In this document: positions 1 through 11,640 of the stretch, piece by piece
Layout of the letters: each line of letters starts with the position of its first letter
Position numbering within the stretch: the first letter of the stretch is position 1
Assembly: GCA_021442155.1 (NCBI GenBank)
Contig: CM038223.1
Span: 28,928,983 to 28,992,982 of the forward strand
DNA: 64,000 nucleotides
Direction: 5' to 3'
Origin: Cymbidium sinense
Taxonomy: Eukaryota; Streptophyta; Magnoliopsida; Asparagales; Orchidaceae
The notes under the pieces: model-generated
Seen by the model: only the letters and a program-made list of their open reading frames with translations
Told to the model about the DNA's origin: nothing
Database searches by the model: none
Program-made: the position numbers and the translations under genes

Positions 1-1749
1 TCTTATTTAAAGCAAGTCTTACTCTGATTATGTGATACTCTTAAAAGATTGACTTCAAAAAATCAATTTTTTTTATAAAGCTATCAAAATGTATTTTGCT
101 TCATCTCAAGTTGAATATTTAGGACATATTGCCACACCAAATGGAGTTTCCTTAGCCCCAACAATAATTAGTGCAATAATATATTGGTTGTCCCTTTAAA
201 CATTAAAAAAATGAAAGGGAGTTTCCTTGTCCCTTAGAGATTATATTCTATGCTTCTTTTTTGTGCCCTTATTCACATACTATAAATGATTCATTTGCAA
301 TTATGCTATTATTGCATCACCATTAATAGATCTCTTAAAATATAATTTTTTTTAATGATGAGGTTGAAAATATTTTCTTATATTGAAACAAGCATTCATA
401 TCAACCCTTGTTTTGCATCTTCCATTTTCAAAATAATTTTTTATAGAGACTAATGCTTCAGGTGTCTGCATTGGAGCTATCTTAATACAAGAATCACACC
501 ATATATCTTTTTAGTAGGAAATTAAACTTATTAATACAGCTAACTTCAGCTTATGTTCATGAACTATATGCCAAAACCAAAGTTATATTAGAATGTTGTC
601 AAACCTTCTAGTCACATATTTGTTATTCACTTTTACCAAAAAAAAATTCTCAAAAGTTTAATGCACCAGGTGGTGAAATCACCAAAACAAAATCATTTTC
701 TTGTATAACTTCTCCATTTCTATTTTATAATAGAATATAATCTTGCCTACATTAATAGATTTGTTAAGGCTTTATCCAAATGAGTGGATGACATCTTGAT
801 TATTTATGGCACGAAATATCCCAATTTGCTTTTAGAATGCATGGTTTTTTCTTCCTTTTTTTGTTTTGCTAGAGAAACTCCAATTGTAAACTTAGCTTAA
901 AATAAATCCCAAGATTTATAATTACATCTACATATATTTTAGTAGATTCACTTAAATATTTCAATTATATTATACTTGGTGGATTAAATTTTTATAATGG
1001 TAGAATAATTTTATTCGCATGGTTGGATAAAAAAATTCAATTGATGATATAAATTTTTTTCACTCTAGTAGTAGAACCTGTTGGGTTTAAACAAACACTA
1101 GCACACATTTCAACAGAATTTTATTGACCTAAGATTAAAGACTATAATAAATTATTTGCCAAAACTTGTCCAACATGCCATCACACTGAATTTGATTCAA
1201 AATCCCAAGAAGATTATTAGAGCCATTGCAGGTTCGAAATGTTATTTGGGAAGATATATCTATTAATTTCATCATAGATCTTCCACTCCTATGGCAAAAT
1301 GTCAATTTCTATTATAGTTTACTGGTTATCAAAGCATGCAAACTTCTTCCCACTAGCCACTAAATTTACTGCAATAAAGATAGCATAAGTTTTGTGCAAA
1401 ATATCATCTACTTTCTTGGGTTTCCAAAATCTAAAATGAGTGATTGTGATCCCATTTTACTTAGCTCATTTTGGAAGGAACTATTTCACATTAGTGTACA
1501 CACTTGAATTTTATCAACACTGATTACCGTCAAACATGTGATCAAACATAAGTAACAAGTTGTGGAACTAAGCAATATATACATTATTTTGCAATGAAAA
1601 CCTTCATAATGTTTTATTTACTTTCCATGGGCTGAATTTTCATATAATACAACACCACATTCTTCATCAAAATTTACACTATCTGAAATATTTATGATCA
1701 CTCACCACCTACTTTTTCATCTTATCATTCCATAACATATATTGTAGCT
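1..1749 (+). pseudogene. Degenerate chromovirus (Ty3/gypsy) pol fragment: RT end, RNase H, integrase core
   Basis: This is the decayed middle of a chromovirus polyprotein, read across frames with many stops. The end of RT is seen at about 74-200, with QVEYLGH from 107 and the usual GV(S) after it. The RT-RNase H link appears as YAIIASPLIDLLK near 300. RNase H follows at about 440-500 as FIETNASG, where the family has ETDASG, so the catalytic Asp reads Asn. Integrase begins with the zinc-finger half CPTCH at 1167-1181. The core has its first Asp in WEDISINF near 1253 and its second in SDCDP at 1439-1453. A YNTT-like motif lies near 1650. The frame runs to about 1749 and stops where a Tat-type LTR begins. 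The rest of the integrase resumes at 48,771. The 5' part lies outside the window. It is non-functional. Confidence 0.88.
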
Positions 1750-2200
1750 TGTGGAGTTATAAAATTTGGGATACCATATAAATTTTAGGGGTACTTATTT
1801 AAATGATCAAGTATGACATCAAAGGTTAAAACAGTATTTTAAATGATAGAGGCATCACCCTATAATGGACTTAATCATTTAATAAGAACTCCTAAAGTTG
1901 ATGGGTCTACGTGTACCAAAGAATTTCTCCTTGATTTGCATAAATAAAGTAAGATAGGATTTATTTTAAGCTAAGTTACAAGTACCCTATAGGAGTAAGC
2001 CCCAGTAGTTAATTACATCTTAAAAGATGGGGTCTTCTAATAAAACTCTCGATTAAATAGTTCATCATCATCTTTATGAACTTCAATGATTATGATTAAA
2101 GGATTGCTCAGTTTGAGGAATCAAGTAGGAAACTCAAATGAGAATAGTTCTTGCCAAAATCCAAGAGAAATAAGTAGGGAGTGTTTGGATAATAGGAATC
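1750..2200 (-). mobile_element. Outer Tat-type LTR 'O', left piece
   Basis: It starts TGTGG, as do the LTRs of A and B, at the point where the chromovirus integrase breaks off. It aligns in order with the first 0.5 kb of the A and B LTRs (plus-strand view): the 'gtacttatt...gatca' block, 'acaatgga(c)cttaatca', the 'gatgggtct' block, 'ggcaagcc...gttaattacatc' and 'actctcgatta'. It is cut at 2200, where the LTR of element A starts with another TGTGG. I infer that its continuation is the block from about 43,685 to 48,769, which would make it one LTR of about 5.5 kb with no internal region (a solo LTR). It is clearly more diverged from A and B than they are from each other, as expected for an older insertion. 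Confidence 0.72.
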
Positions 2201-3210
2201 TGTGGTATTTATTTTCAGATGCGTCGGGTGGACACCACGCAGATCGTAAGGGTACTTATTAAAGTGATCAGGTGCGACATTAAGGTATTATGTACTAACT
2301 CAAAAGATAGATACATTACCCTACAATGGACCTAATCACCTAATAAGGACTCCTAAGGCATGATGGGTCTTTGAATATATAAGAGATCTTTCCCCTACCT
2401 TACATAAAAAAGTAAAGTATGGTTTATATTAAGCCGTGTTCTTTAGTTCCTTATAGAGGCAAGCCTCAATAGTTAATTACATCCTAAAGAATATGAATTT
2501 CTTAATAACACTCTCGATTAAAGTAGACAATCATCATCTCTAAAGATTTCAAGGCTAGACTATCAAAGGATTAGTTAGTTTGAAAAATCAAATGGGATTA
2601 TTCAATTGGAAGACTTATTTTAGAATCCAAAGAAAATAAATAGGAAATGCTCATGATACTAGGAAGTTTAATGAGCATTCCAATCTACCCTATAGTGGGG
2701 ATTTACATATTTGAAAGTGTCGAGATTTATTTATTTGAGTTGAATTTTTATTTGATTGCTAAGGCTTATAATCCATCAACACTAGATTGTGGAAATGCTA
2801 AGAGGTGAGAATTTATGCTTGTAGCCTGAAGGAAACTAACTACCTCGGATCCTAAGTCTAGAGAACTTTAGCTCAAGCTAACGTACTACCTAAATCTAAG
2901 AGAAAGGTGGACATAAAGGTTTATTTCTATAAGAGAGAATAAACCCATCCGACTTCTAAGCTTACAACCATCTGGAGTGGCTGCCAGTTAACACCTCCTA
3001 TGATTCAAAACCATGTAGTATGGTCTTATGAAATTGCAAGATAGTTAGGCTTGTTATTCAATCGGAAAGAAACTAAATTCTTAAATACACTCCTTAAGAG
3101 ACTAGAACATGAGTGTTATGAACATATGACTTAATCTAAAAATGCAAATATTTATAATTTTTATTTAATTTTGGCACATTATTTTTTGACAAAGGCTTTA
3201 GGATTTCTTA
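2201..3210 (-). mobile_element. Element A, 3' LTR, truncated
   Basis: The first 1 kb matches the LTR piece starting at 13,174 almost block for block, from TGTGGTATTTATTT through 'gaaattgcaagatagttagg' to the 'caaaggctttaggatttct' string near 3190. Similarity then stops, and the sequence continues as 3' non-coding material of the kind found at 22.1 kb in element B. The LTR/internal junction and several kb of LTR have therefore been deleted. The five bases before it (2196-2200, GAATC) are a candidate target-site duplicate. Confidence 0.8.
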
Positions 3211-5430
3211 TACCTAAATGCATGGACATAAGAGAGTTAAGAAGATTTGGTTTGATAAAACTTCATGTCAAGGACATGAAGAGAGATCTGTGGAATCACA
3301 CATGAATTGGATTTGATTTATGGATATATTTATGCCAAGGGCATAAAAGATGTCAGATTGAGATTTGATTTTATATATTTGGATTGTTTAGGAGGAATCC
3401 ATTGGGGATACCGGTTTGAATCGATTTTATTTTATTTTATTTGTGTTTGATTTAGTTTGGGGGCATATCCGCTAGGGATATAGGCTTGAATCCACTGGGG
3501 AACAAGACTGGATTTATTATGACTCCACTGAGGAGGTTGGTTTGAATTTAATTTATTTATTTGATTTGTTTATTAATTTGGGCTCCATTGAGGAGAGGAA
3601 TGTGATTTAACTCCACTGGGAGATTAAATTGGGTTTGATTTATTTTAACTTAATTTGTTTTGACATGTTTTCAAGGAATACCCACTGGGGGATATGAGCT
3701 TGATTGAATTTGTTTGATTTAATTTTGATATGATATAGACCCTGTTGGTGTGTGATGGACCCACTAAGAAGGAGCCACAGGGGCCTTAACTTATCTTAGA
3801 TTTACTAGTCCAAAGGGGAAGTCTACTGGTTGTAGAATATGACTACCCAACCTAAGGGTTGTCTTTCGGTGTGCAATGACTATGTTAGGAATAAAGTGTA
3901 GGAGACTTACATCTTTTGAAGGTGGAACAACCATTGGGGTGACTTGTTGGATGCACAATAAAGTCAAACATGACTTAGGGCGACTACTGAGTGAGTGTCA
4001 TTGGGGATCTTACCTCAACTCAAAAGTAGTCAGAAATAATTTCATTTGATTTCATTTAATTTGATGGACCCTATTCATGTGCGATGGACCGTACTGAGAA
4101 GGGGCTACGTCGACCTGGACCTATCTTAGATTTACAGATCCAAAAGGGTAGTCTATCGGCCAAAAAGTGAGAGTAATCAACCTAAGAGTTTCTTTTCGAT
4201 TGTGCAATGGTTGTGCTAGAAAGAAAGCATAAGAGACTTACATCTTTCGAAGTAAGAACAATTACTGGGGTGACTTGTTGGATGCATAACAAATCGAAGC
4301 TAACCTAGGGTGACTACCGAGTGAGTGCCGCTAGGGATTTTACCTCTACTCAAAAGTAGTCAGGTGATTCTATAAGGAGTTTTGCTAACACTACCCTAAA
4401 GATAGGATGCCTGCTTGGGAATAGAAACTGCTGGGGGTGTTCTCCTAATCCATAAGCGAAAATATATTTTATTTGTTTATATGTTTGCATGGACCTTGTT
4501 GGTGTGTGATGGACCGCACTGAGAAGGGGCTATGTTGGCTTGGACCTATCTCAAATTTACCAATCCAAAGGGAGAGTTTGAACATCTGCAGTACAAACCT
4601 TCCAATCATAGGGGTAGTTACTAGGACAAGGAGACTACCCAATCTAGTAGTAACCCGGGTAGTGTCTAGATGGGGTCATAAGGACATGACCCAAATAGTG
4701 TTCCCACAGGGAAGGTGCCACTATGGGAATTATGCTGATCCCTGAAAAAGAAAGCCAATAGGTGTATGGTGGCCAACTCAAGGAGAAAGTGCAGGAAATC
4801 ACATATACCATGAACAATGTCATCCATTGGGTGGGTTGTTGTCAGCATAGCGAACACTAGCCAACTTAAGGTGCCCGTCGGTGTGTAATGATTAACCTAG
4901 GAAGAAAGCGTAAGAGACTTACATCTTCATAGATGAAAATGATCATCAGGATAGTCCATCATTGGTTAAATAGCTAATATCCGACCTAAGGCAACTTCTA
5001 AGCGGGGAGTCCCAAGAAAAGACTAAACCCAAGCTTGAAATTATTAGGAGGGAAGGAGCCGCTATGGGACTTACCCTAATCCTCAAAGATTAACTTGACT
5101 CAATCAGTGTACAGTGGCTAGTTTAAGAAGAAAGCATAGGGACTTACTTCTTCTTAAATAAAGCCAACATGATGATAGCTTACCGGCTACGCAGTAAGGC
5201 CTACCACACTAACAAGGAGCTCGTCAATGTGCAGTGGTTAAGCCAGGGGGAAAGCATAGGGACTTACATTTTCTTAAGAAAAAAGACCACTAGGGTGACA
5301 CACTAGCTATGTAGTTATTCAATATGACCTAGAGTAGCTACTGAGTGAGGGCTATTGGGGGCATTATATCAACTAAAAGTAGTCTGAGATAAAAGATATG
5401 TGTTTGTTTTATTTATGTTTGTGTTATGCC
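3211..5430 (-). repeat. Element A 3' non-coding region built of repeated modules
   Basis: This is not coding. Short strings recur in order: 'ggaccctgttggtgtg' or near variants start at about 3740, 4068 and 4493; 'gagacttacatctt' recurs near 3903, 4232 and 4915 with looser copies near 5140 and 5260; and blocks of 'gactactgagtgag...aaaagtagtcag' recur near 3982, 4312 and 5338. Between about 3340 and 3700 there is a smaller series of 'ccactgggg(g)a' units. Element B has the same modules at 22.1-24.4 kb. Tandem-repeat-rich 3' untranslated regions are known from Tat/Ogre elements. The modules carry inverted repeats, described in the findings. Confidence 0.75.
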
Positions 5431-5435
5431 GATGA

Positions 5436-5473
5436 AGGATAGGATGCTACTTGGGTTCTCTTACACCTATCCT
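5436..5473 (-). repeat. Conserved hairpin downstream of integrase (element A copy)
   Basis: Perfect 8-bp arms, AGGATAGG at 5436-5443 and CCTATCCT at 5466-5473, enclose a 22-nt loop. The core of the loop, in element sense, reads AGAGAACCCAAG. The same arrangement with the same loop length is found in elements B and D. Confidence 0.75.
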
Positions 5474-5560
5474 AAACAAGTCATGGTGGTCATAGACATA
5501 AATATTTTCAATTTGAAGAGACTAAGTTTGAAATGAAATTTTCATTGATGATAATTGCTT

Positions 5561-6440
5561 TTATAAAAGATTGTATGGATAATAATTCTTCAGGTAGATC
5601 CCGTTGATTGGAAGCATAGCATCCCTTTTATGGTTGATGAGTTGATATGATCCTCCTTGATAGGCTTTCTCTATGACAAAAGGGCCTTCACAAGTGGGTT
5701 CAAACTTGCTTCCCATCTTGCGACGGGCAACAGTTGGTCTCCTTAGAACTAAACTAAGCTCTCCTACTTGAAAAGCTCTAGGGCAGACCAACTTGTTGTG
5801 AGCTTGAGTTTGGCTTTGTATAGCTTGAGGTTTTGGCATGCTCATCATTGTCACTCCTCCAAATCTTCAAGCTCTTCTAACTTCAACTTGGTGTTCTACT
5901 CCATCATGATCTTGCTACCCATGACTATCCTCAATGATGGGAGTGGGACTTCTTGTGGTAAGACAGCTTCAGACCCATACACTAAGGAGAAATGAGTAAA
6001 TTGAGTTGGAGTCCTGTAGGTGGTGCAGTTGGCCCACAAGGCTTCAACTAACTGCTCATGCCACTATTATTTATTTTCGTCCAGTCTTCTTGATTATTTA
6101 GATGAGAGTTTTATTGAAGTCTTCTGTTAAACCATTCTCTCTTGGATAATAGATGGTAGTGTATCTCCAATCTATGATGTGTCTCTAGGCAAAGTTGTTG
6201 ACTTTGGTGCTCTTGAATGTAGTACCATTATCAAATATAATCCTGTAGGGTACCTTGAATCTATATACGATATGGTTCCAACAAAATTAGTGGACATGCT
6301 GAGCTTTGTCCTCCTTGAGCGGAATCACCTCCCCCCATTTGAAAAAGTAGTTGGTAGCAACTAAGATAAGCTGTTGACTCTCGGAAGAAGAAGGATCAAT
6401 CAGACCCACTATGTTAGGGATAATAGCATAAGGGAGTCAT
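5561..6440 (-). pseudogene. Element A integrase remnant
   Basis: The C-terminal domain is open from 5854 down to 5561. It has AHNKLVCPRAFQVGELSLVL followed by the KFEPTCEGPFVI block and ends in INGIYLKNYYP, as in B and D. Upstream (5880-6440) the core is broken across frames: ATNYFFKW, then HIVYRF, then IIFDNGTTFKSTK, which keeps the second catalytic Asp. The first catalytic Asp position reads Asn (PNIVGLID), and just upstream of it a deletion removes the zinc finger and fuses the frame to an RNase H remnant near 6430. It is a dead gene. Confidence 0.82.
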
Positions 6441-7420
6441 CTAATGCAGCAGTGTAGATGACCAAATGCTTGCTTGGAATAGGGGCAGCTAAGACTGGTG
6501 GCATCATCAAGTACTAGTTGACATCTTCAAAGGCATGCTGACACTTACCATCCCACTTGAACTTGATGTCCTTCTTAAAAAATGCTAAATATGGCTGACA
6601 TCTTCTTGATAGGTTGGATACAAAGCATCTTGGATACATCAACTGCCCTTGGGATGAACTGAGTCATGGCATGTTGGTATATGGCACATGCATTTTTAAG
6701 ACCGAAAGGCATGATCTTATAGCAATAGATTTCGATTGGGGTTCTAAAGGCAGTATTTTTTGTATCTTCAGGAGCCATCTTTATTTGGTTGTATCCAGAT
6801 GAGCCATCCATGAAAGAGAAGACTGCATGAGATGAGGTAATGACCACCATCAGTTATGGTATTGGTAGTGAAAATTCATCTTTTGGACATGCCTTATTTA
6901 GATCTCTAAAATTGATGCATATGCTAATTTGGCCATCCTTCTTCTTAGTTGGGACAATACTAGCCAACCAGTTGGAGTCTTTTTCCTCTCGGATGAAACC
7001 ATCATCGATCAATTTCTTGACTTTAAAAATGATCTATTGTTCAATGTCTAATCGCATGCGTCTAGGAGCTTGCTTGATAGGGTTAGCATCAAGTAGTATT
7101 ACTAGCTTATGGACTGCTACATTAGGAGCCAATCCAATCATTTCTTCATAACTCCATGCAAAGTAGTCCTTAAACTCAGTAAGTAGCCAAACTAAGTCAT
7201 TAGTTTCAATTTGGTTTAACAAGGAACTGATGTACGTCTGGCATCGATCTTCTTCAATTCCTATGTTGATTTCTTTGAGTTCATCAATAGTTGATTTAAT
7301 TTCTTCTTCAAACTCTGGTAGTGCACCATTAACTTGGAAATCATTTAGATCATTTGAGATTTCTAAGCACACCTCATCATATGAGTTAATCTGATTTAAA
7401 AAGAACCTATCATATTCCAA
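6441..7420 (-). pseudogene. Element A reverse transcriptase / RNase H remnant lacking the catalytic loop
   Basis: The RT N-terminal part is open from 7420 to 7034 and contains FKDYFAWSYEEM, the usual Tat motif upstream of RT. The fingers/palm part at 6575-6850 reads FSFMDGSSGYNQIKMAPED, then YCYKIMPFGLKNA. Directly after AMTQF the sequence jumps to the region that in B follows the active site (HGQLAYL), so the YVDD segment is missing. A short RNase H piece (YTAALDDSL) at about 6440-6480 is joined to integrase. The element could not have produced its own polymerase after these deletions. Confidence 0.85.
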
Positions 7421-8310
7421 ATGATTGGTGATGACTAAGTAATAATGGTCATCGTTGATTGGGCCTATTGTCCAAAAGCCTAGTCCTGGTCTTGATTGAG
7501 AGTCCTTGCATTTATTGTTACATAGACTTTCAAAGTAATCCTACTTGTGCTTAGACCATTTGTGTGGAATTAATTCTTTCATTGCTAAATTACGAACACA
7601 AAGTGAGTACTAATCAAAAGGTAATTCTATTAAATCTTTATATAAATTATCCTCAAGTTCTACATCAACTTCTTGACTTGAGGATGATGCGCCAGGAAAG
7701 AACCTATGAATCTTTATAGCTATGGATGATTTAGGGGCTTCCTTAACTACCAAACCCTCAACTTTCTGTGAGAAAAGTAGGGTTAGAGCTAAGGTTCCCA
7801 ACTGGTGCCTAACAGTTTCACATAAATAGGACTTGAATACAACTTAAGAGGTAGAACATTGCCACTATGAAGGTTGACTTTAGTGATTTCTTGGAATAAT
7901 TTTATGGAAAGTTCTACCTACTCATCGGGTATGCCTACAGCTTCTCCTAATAGATCCTCGAAGTCAGATGACTCCAAGTCAATCTCAAGAGGTGAACCTG
8001 ATTGATTCAGAGAAGGAAAAATCTAATTTTGAATCGAAGAGGAATGGATCAGAACTATTTGAACTATAATTATTTTGACTTGGAGAGATTTTAATTAGAA
8101 TGAAACTAGGAGTATCAGAAGTAGAGAGAATGTAATTGGAATCAGCTTTCTTCATTGATTTCTTTAATTTTTGAGGTGGTACATAATAAATATTGAGTAA
8201 AGTAAGTGAAGTGAGGAATTTGGTGCCCTCATCCATGGATATAATGCTCTAGTTGGAGGTTGAGGAGCTAGTAGAGGTGGTAGTAGCTACAACGGTGTAA
8301 GAAGTGCTAG
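7421..8310 (-). pseudogene. Element A linker region; protease deleted
   Basis: The part nearest RT (7610-7801, open) matches the linker of B and D, with a serine run and an acidic tail (GASSSSQEVDVELEDNLYKD). Near 7800-7850 the sequence jumps from the block that in B lies at about 28,600 to the block at about 29,810. The 1.2 kb that hold the B protease are therefore absent. The 7985-8236 open frame belongs to the spacer between gag and protease. Confidence 0.7.
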
Positions 8311-10342
8311 ACTCGAATGGTGATTACACTATGGATCTATCCTAGGCAAATGAAGGCTATTGCTACTACTACTGTTGGGCTTCCACCCCACTGAGTTATC
8401 CTTCATAACTAGCAAACCTTCTTTGGTGTTAGAGGTTTGAGCTATTTCAGGCACCTACAGAGAAAGTTTCTTGATTTTAGATATGATCTTTTTAGAGGTT
8501 CGGGATAATGACATATCCTAACCTTCTTTTGTCTCAAGAGGATCAATAGTATCCCCAAGGATTACTCTAACAGATGATTGTTCTACTAAGTATTCCTTAG
8601 TGATAACAACAGCTCCTGACTTGTACTAATGCTTAAGCTAATTCTTGAAAGTAATGCAATCCTCTAATACATGGCCTACCATATGGTGGTAGGGATAATA
8701 ACTATGATCATCATTCTTGCCAACTTACTCCAGCCTCTTAGGCTCAGTTAGCTAGAAATTAGGTTTCTTTAAGAGATTCTTGAAGATTTTCTTGACTACC
8801 TCCCTCCTGAGTGAGTATGGCTTGCTTAATTTTTTAGCAAGAGTGGGTGAAAAGTAGCTACCTAGTGGTGGATATGGATATTACTCCTGAGTAGGCTATT
8901 GTGGCGGCGATGGTGGCCATTGTGGCGGTGGTGGTGGCAGTATAGTGGTCGAGGTGGTGGAAGAGGAGGTGACAATAGGGGCTATTGAGCTCAAGGCCTC
9001 TCATATTATGCTCTAACTGGCTATTTTCCTCTATCCACTAACACAATTGTCCCAAGCTTCTTCTCAAATACCTTTTAAGGCTTGGGCTTAAATGGTCTAA
9101 GAATGATAATTGTTTAGCTTCCTCTTATAGGTTAGCCACCTTACTGATTAGCTTCTCAAATGTTTTAATGGTGAATCCCTTAAGCATGAAGCCGACCAGA
9201 CCATGGATTTTCTAGAGTATAATTTCAATGGCATGCTGTTCAAAAATCTGTTGTTCACATTTCATACTCAGGTTGTGCCATCTGAGAATGTAATTAATAA
9301 GGGACATCAGGTTTTCATTTCTTTGCAACAAGGTCACCTATAGTTACCCTTTGTTGAACTCTTGTGAATCTCTTGATGAAGAGATGCTCTAACTCTGCAA
9401 AGGTCTTCACTAAACCATTGGGTAGTTTGGAATACCAATCAAATGCAACACATGCTAAGCTACTAACAAAGAGGCAGAAAAGAGGTGCATCACTGGCACC
9501 AGTGTGGAAACAACTAGCTCAAAAATGTGCAATATGCTGCCTTGGGTTCCCACTTTCATCAAAAGTCTTGAAGGATGGTGGCCCAAAACCATTGGGGTAC
9601 TAAACTATAACAAATTTTGATGGGTAGGGACAAATAAGCTCCCCCGGGCTTGTGCTAATGCTTCCTTCACTAGCTTCTCCACCATTTGCTTTATGTCCTT
9701 TTCATGCATGGAGGTGCTATAAGTGACCTTCCTATGCAAGCTACCAGCATCTTCATCCATCGGAGTGCACTTAGGATGATCTAACATATGTACTAGCTCT
9801 GGCCGATCAGCCATCATGGAGAAAGGTTGTGAAACTAGGGCTTGGTTCTGCAAGGCTAGAACTACTACCATCAATTCCTCTACCTTCTTCAACATCCTTC
9901 CAATCTGATCATCCTTCTATTTGATCTACTGGAGTAGGTGTTGAGTTGAGTGAGATGTGTCACCTTCCTTAACTACAACACCTTCCTGGCTATGTTGTTT
10001 CCTATGTAGGGATCCTCAGGTATCAACCATGTGGACTTATGTTAGGTCATCCAACATGTCATCCTCATCGGGGTCAAAATAAACCCTACCCTCTTCTTGG
10101 TTCAAACGATCAATCCCAACTATATTTCCAACTGCAGCACAGTAGTCACCTAAGATGTCATCTAATAAATGGTCATCCACTTGACCCTGCTCTACTGGAA
10201 CATAAGCTGGCTGATGACTGACTACTAGACTGAGGTGTGTGGAATCTTTGTACTGAACACTTAGATATGGTGGGGTGCACTCTTTGGCTGGCTCAACTAT
10301 CATGGGGACCATCTCAATATCTATTCCACTCTTCTCCTCCAA
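8311..10342 (-). pseudogene. Element A gag remnant
   Basis: This is the capsid/nucleocapsid gene of a Tat-lineage element, read through stops. The N-terminal piece is open from 10,342 to 10,037 and the next from 9895 to 9605, with LKKVEELMVVVLALQNQ and the MHEKDIKQMVEKLVKEAL helix that B shares. The central Retrotrans_gag-like region (about 9600-9090) corresponds to the DLV...Q..GESL..Y..R and NL..KC blocks seen in B. Near the C-terminus, 8656-8700 encodes YYPYHHMVGHVLEDC. This is the CPYH...GH...C knuckle-like motif typical of Tat gag, with its first Cys changed to Tyr. Many in-frame stops make it inactive. Confidence 0.72.
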
Positions 10343-10741
10343 CTATTGTGATGGTGGAGCGACCACGATGCTCTTAGGTCGCCACTCCTTCTTCACCATA
10401 GTTGAGGTGGAAGGTCAAGCAGGGGAGCTCAACCTCACCTCAATGGGCAGAGTAGATGGAGTGAGATCTTTGGGCCATAGTCGAATCACCAGTGGAGAGG
10501 CTCTCTCCAAAAGGAGGCTATGGAACTTGGTGGGAACTATAGATGTTGGAACCTAAACTGGTGAAGGTGGACGATGAGCAGAGCAGTCTAGTGTGGGTGA
10601 CACCGGCTGCCTCTTCAGTAGAGATCTCCTCCTATGGCTGACGGTATCGATAAGACTATGCAGTCTGAATGATCAACTCTAATAGCTAATTAATTGGGGA
10701 AATCCATCAAAGCAGAGGCCGCCTACTATCTAGCAAATATC

Positions 10742-10780
<39 letters not shown>

Positions 10781-11640
10781 TGCCCGCATGGCTAGTGACT
10801 CTAGCTTCAGAGGCCCTCTATCTATGTATCTGATCCTTAACACTCCTAGGGATCAGGCTCTTTAGATCATGTAATGTACTAGACTGCTGAGTGTCCGTGG
10901 GCTCTACCAACTCGATGAAGATTAGACATTAGACCAACATAGGGCTTCCTCCTATCCCTGGCCGGTGTCTCATAGTCTACATGTGGCAGGGGGGATGTAG
11001 TGATTTTGTAGTAGTCCTCCTCTCCCTCTGAAGCTGAGAGAGGGTGGAACTTACTACCACCCAAGAATGGAGAAGTCTCATGAGGGGAACCATCCTCAGC
11101 AACATGAGAAGCCTCATCTATCTGCCTCACCTCATGCTCGTACTGTCACTTGATCTTATGATTATTATTGTGGCATTGAGTCATAGTGAGAGGGCCGGAA
11201 TGGGAACTAGAACCTACCTCAAAGGTAGGGAGACTATCCCTAAAGCTAAGATAGCCATCCCCTTCCGAGCATGGGGAACCAACGAGGAGGCACTAACCCA
11301 TACTGCAACTATAGCAGGGGCAAAAAACTATATTACTAGCTCTGATACAACTAGCACTGGCACAAATGACATTAACACGGGTATGGAAACCACAATAGCA
11401 TTCCTCTTTAGAGAGATAAACTCAAAATTAGAGTGCACATCGAACTGGAGAAGTGGCTTCTTGCCTGCCACCTCCTCTCTGCTAACAATGGTGAGGGCTG
11501 ATCCCTCGCAGGTGACCTTGAATTGCTTGAATCCAAGGCCAAACTTGATGAAAGAAGCACAGGTGGTATGGCCTATTCCATGACCAAATCCACACTAGAT
11601 GCAAAAGTCAAGATGAACTTGCTGGAAGACATGGTGGAAG
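10343..11640 (-). pseudogene. Uncharacterised coding-like region upstream of gag (element A)
   Basis: A stretch of 1.3 kb between leader and gag matches 32,012-33,415 of element B in order and orientation. It has broken open frames in the element sense, for example 11,130-10,879, and a shared short Cys-containing string (TQC.N.N) at the same place in both elements. Ogre-type elements carry an extra ORF1 of unknown function before gag, and position and orientation fit that. I do not recognise a domain. Confidence 0.45.
10744..10779. repeat. (CT)n microsatellite
   Basis: An uninterrupted CT dinucleotide run of about 17 units lies inside the element A upstream coding-like region. It is absent at the matching place in B. 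Confidence 0.95.

Noticed and set aside
11044..11583. Longest frame in the window (179 codons, +)
   Set aside because: It is antisense to the coding-like region of element A that is conserved with B in the minus direction. The translation shows no motif.
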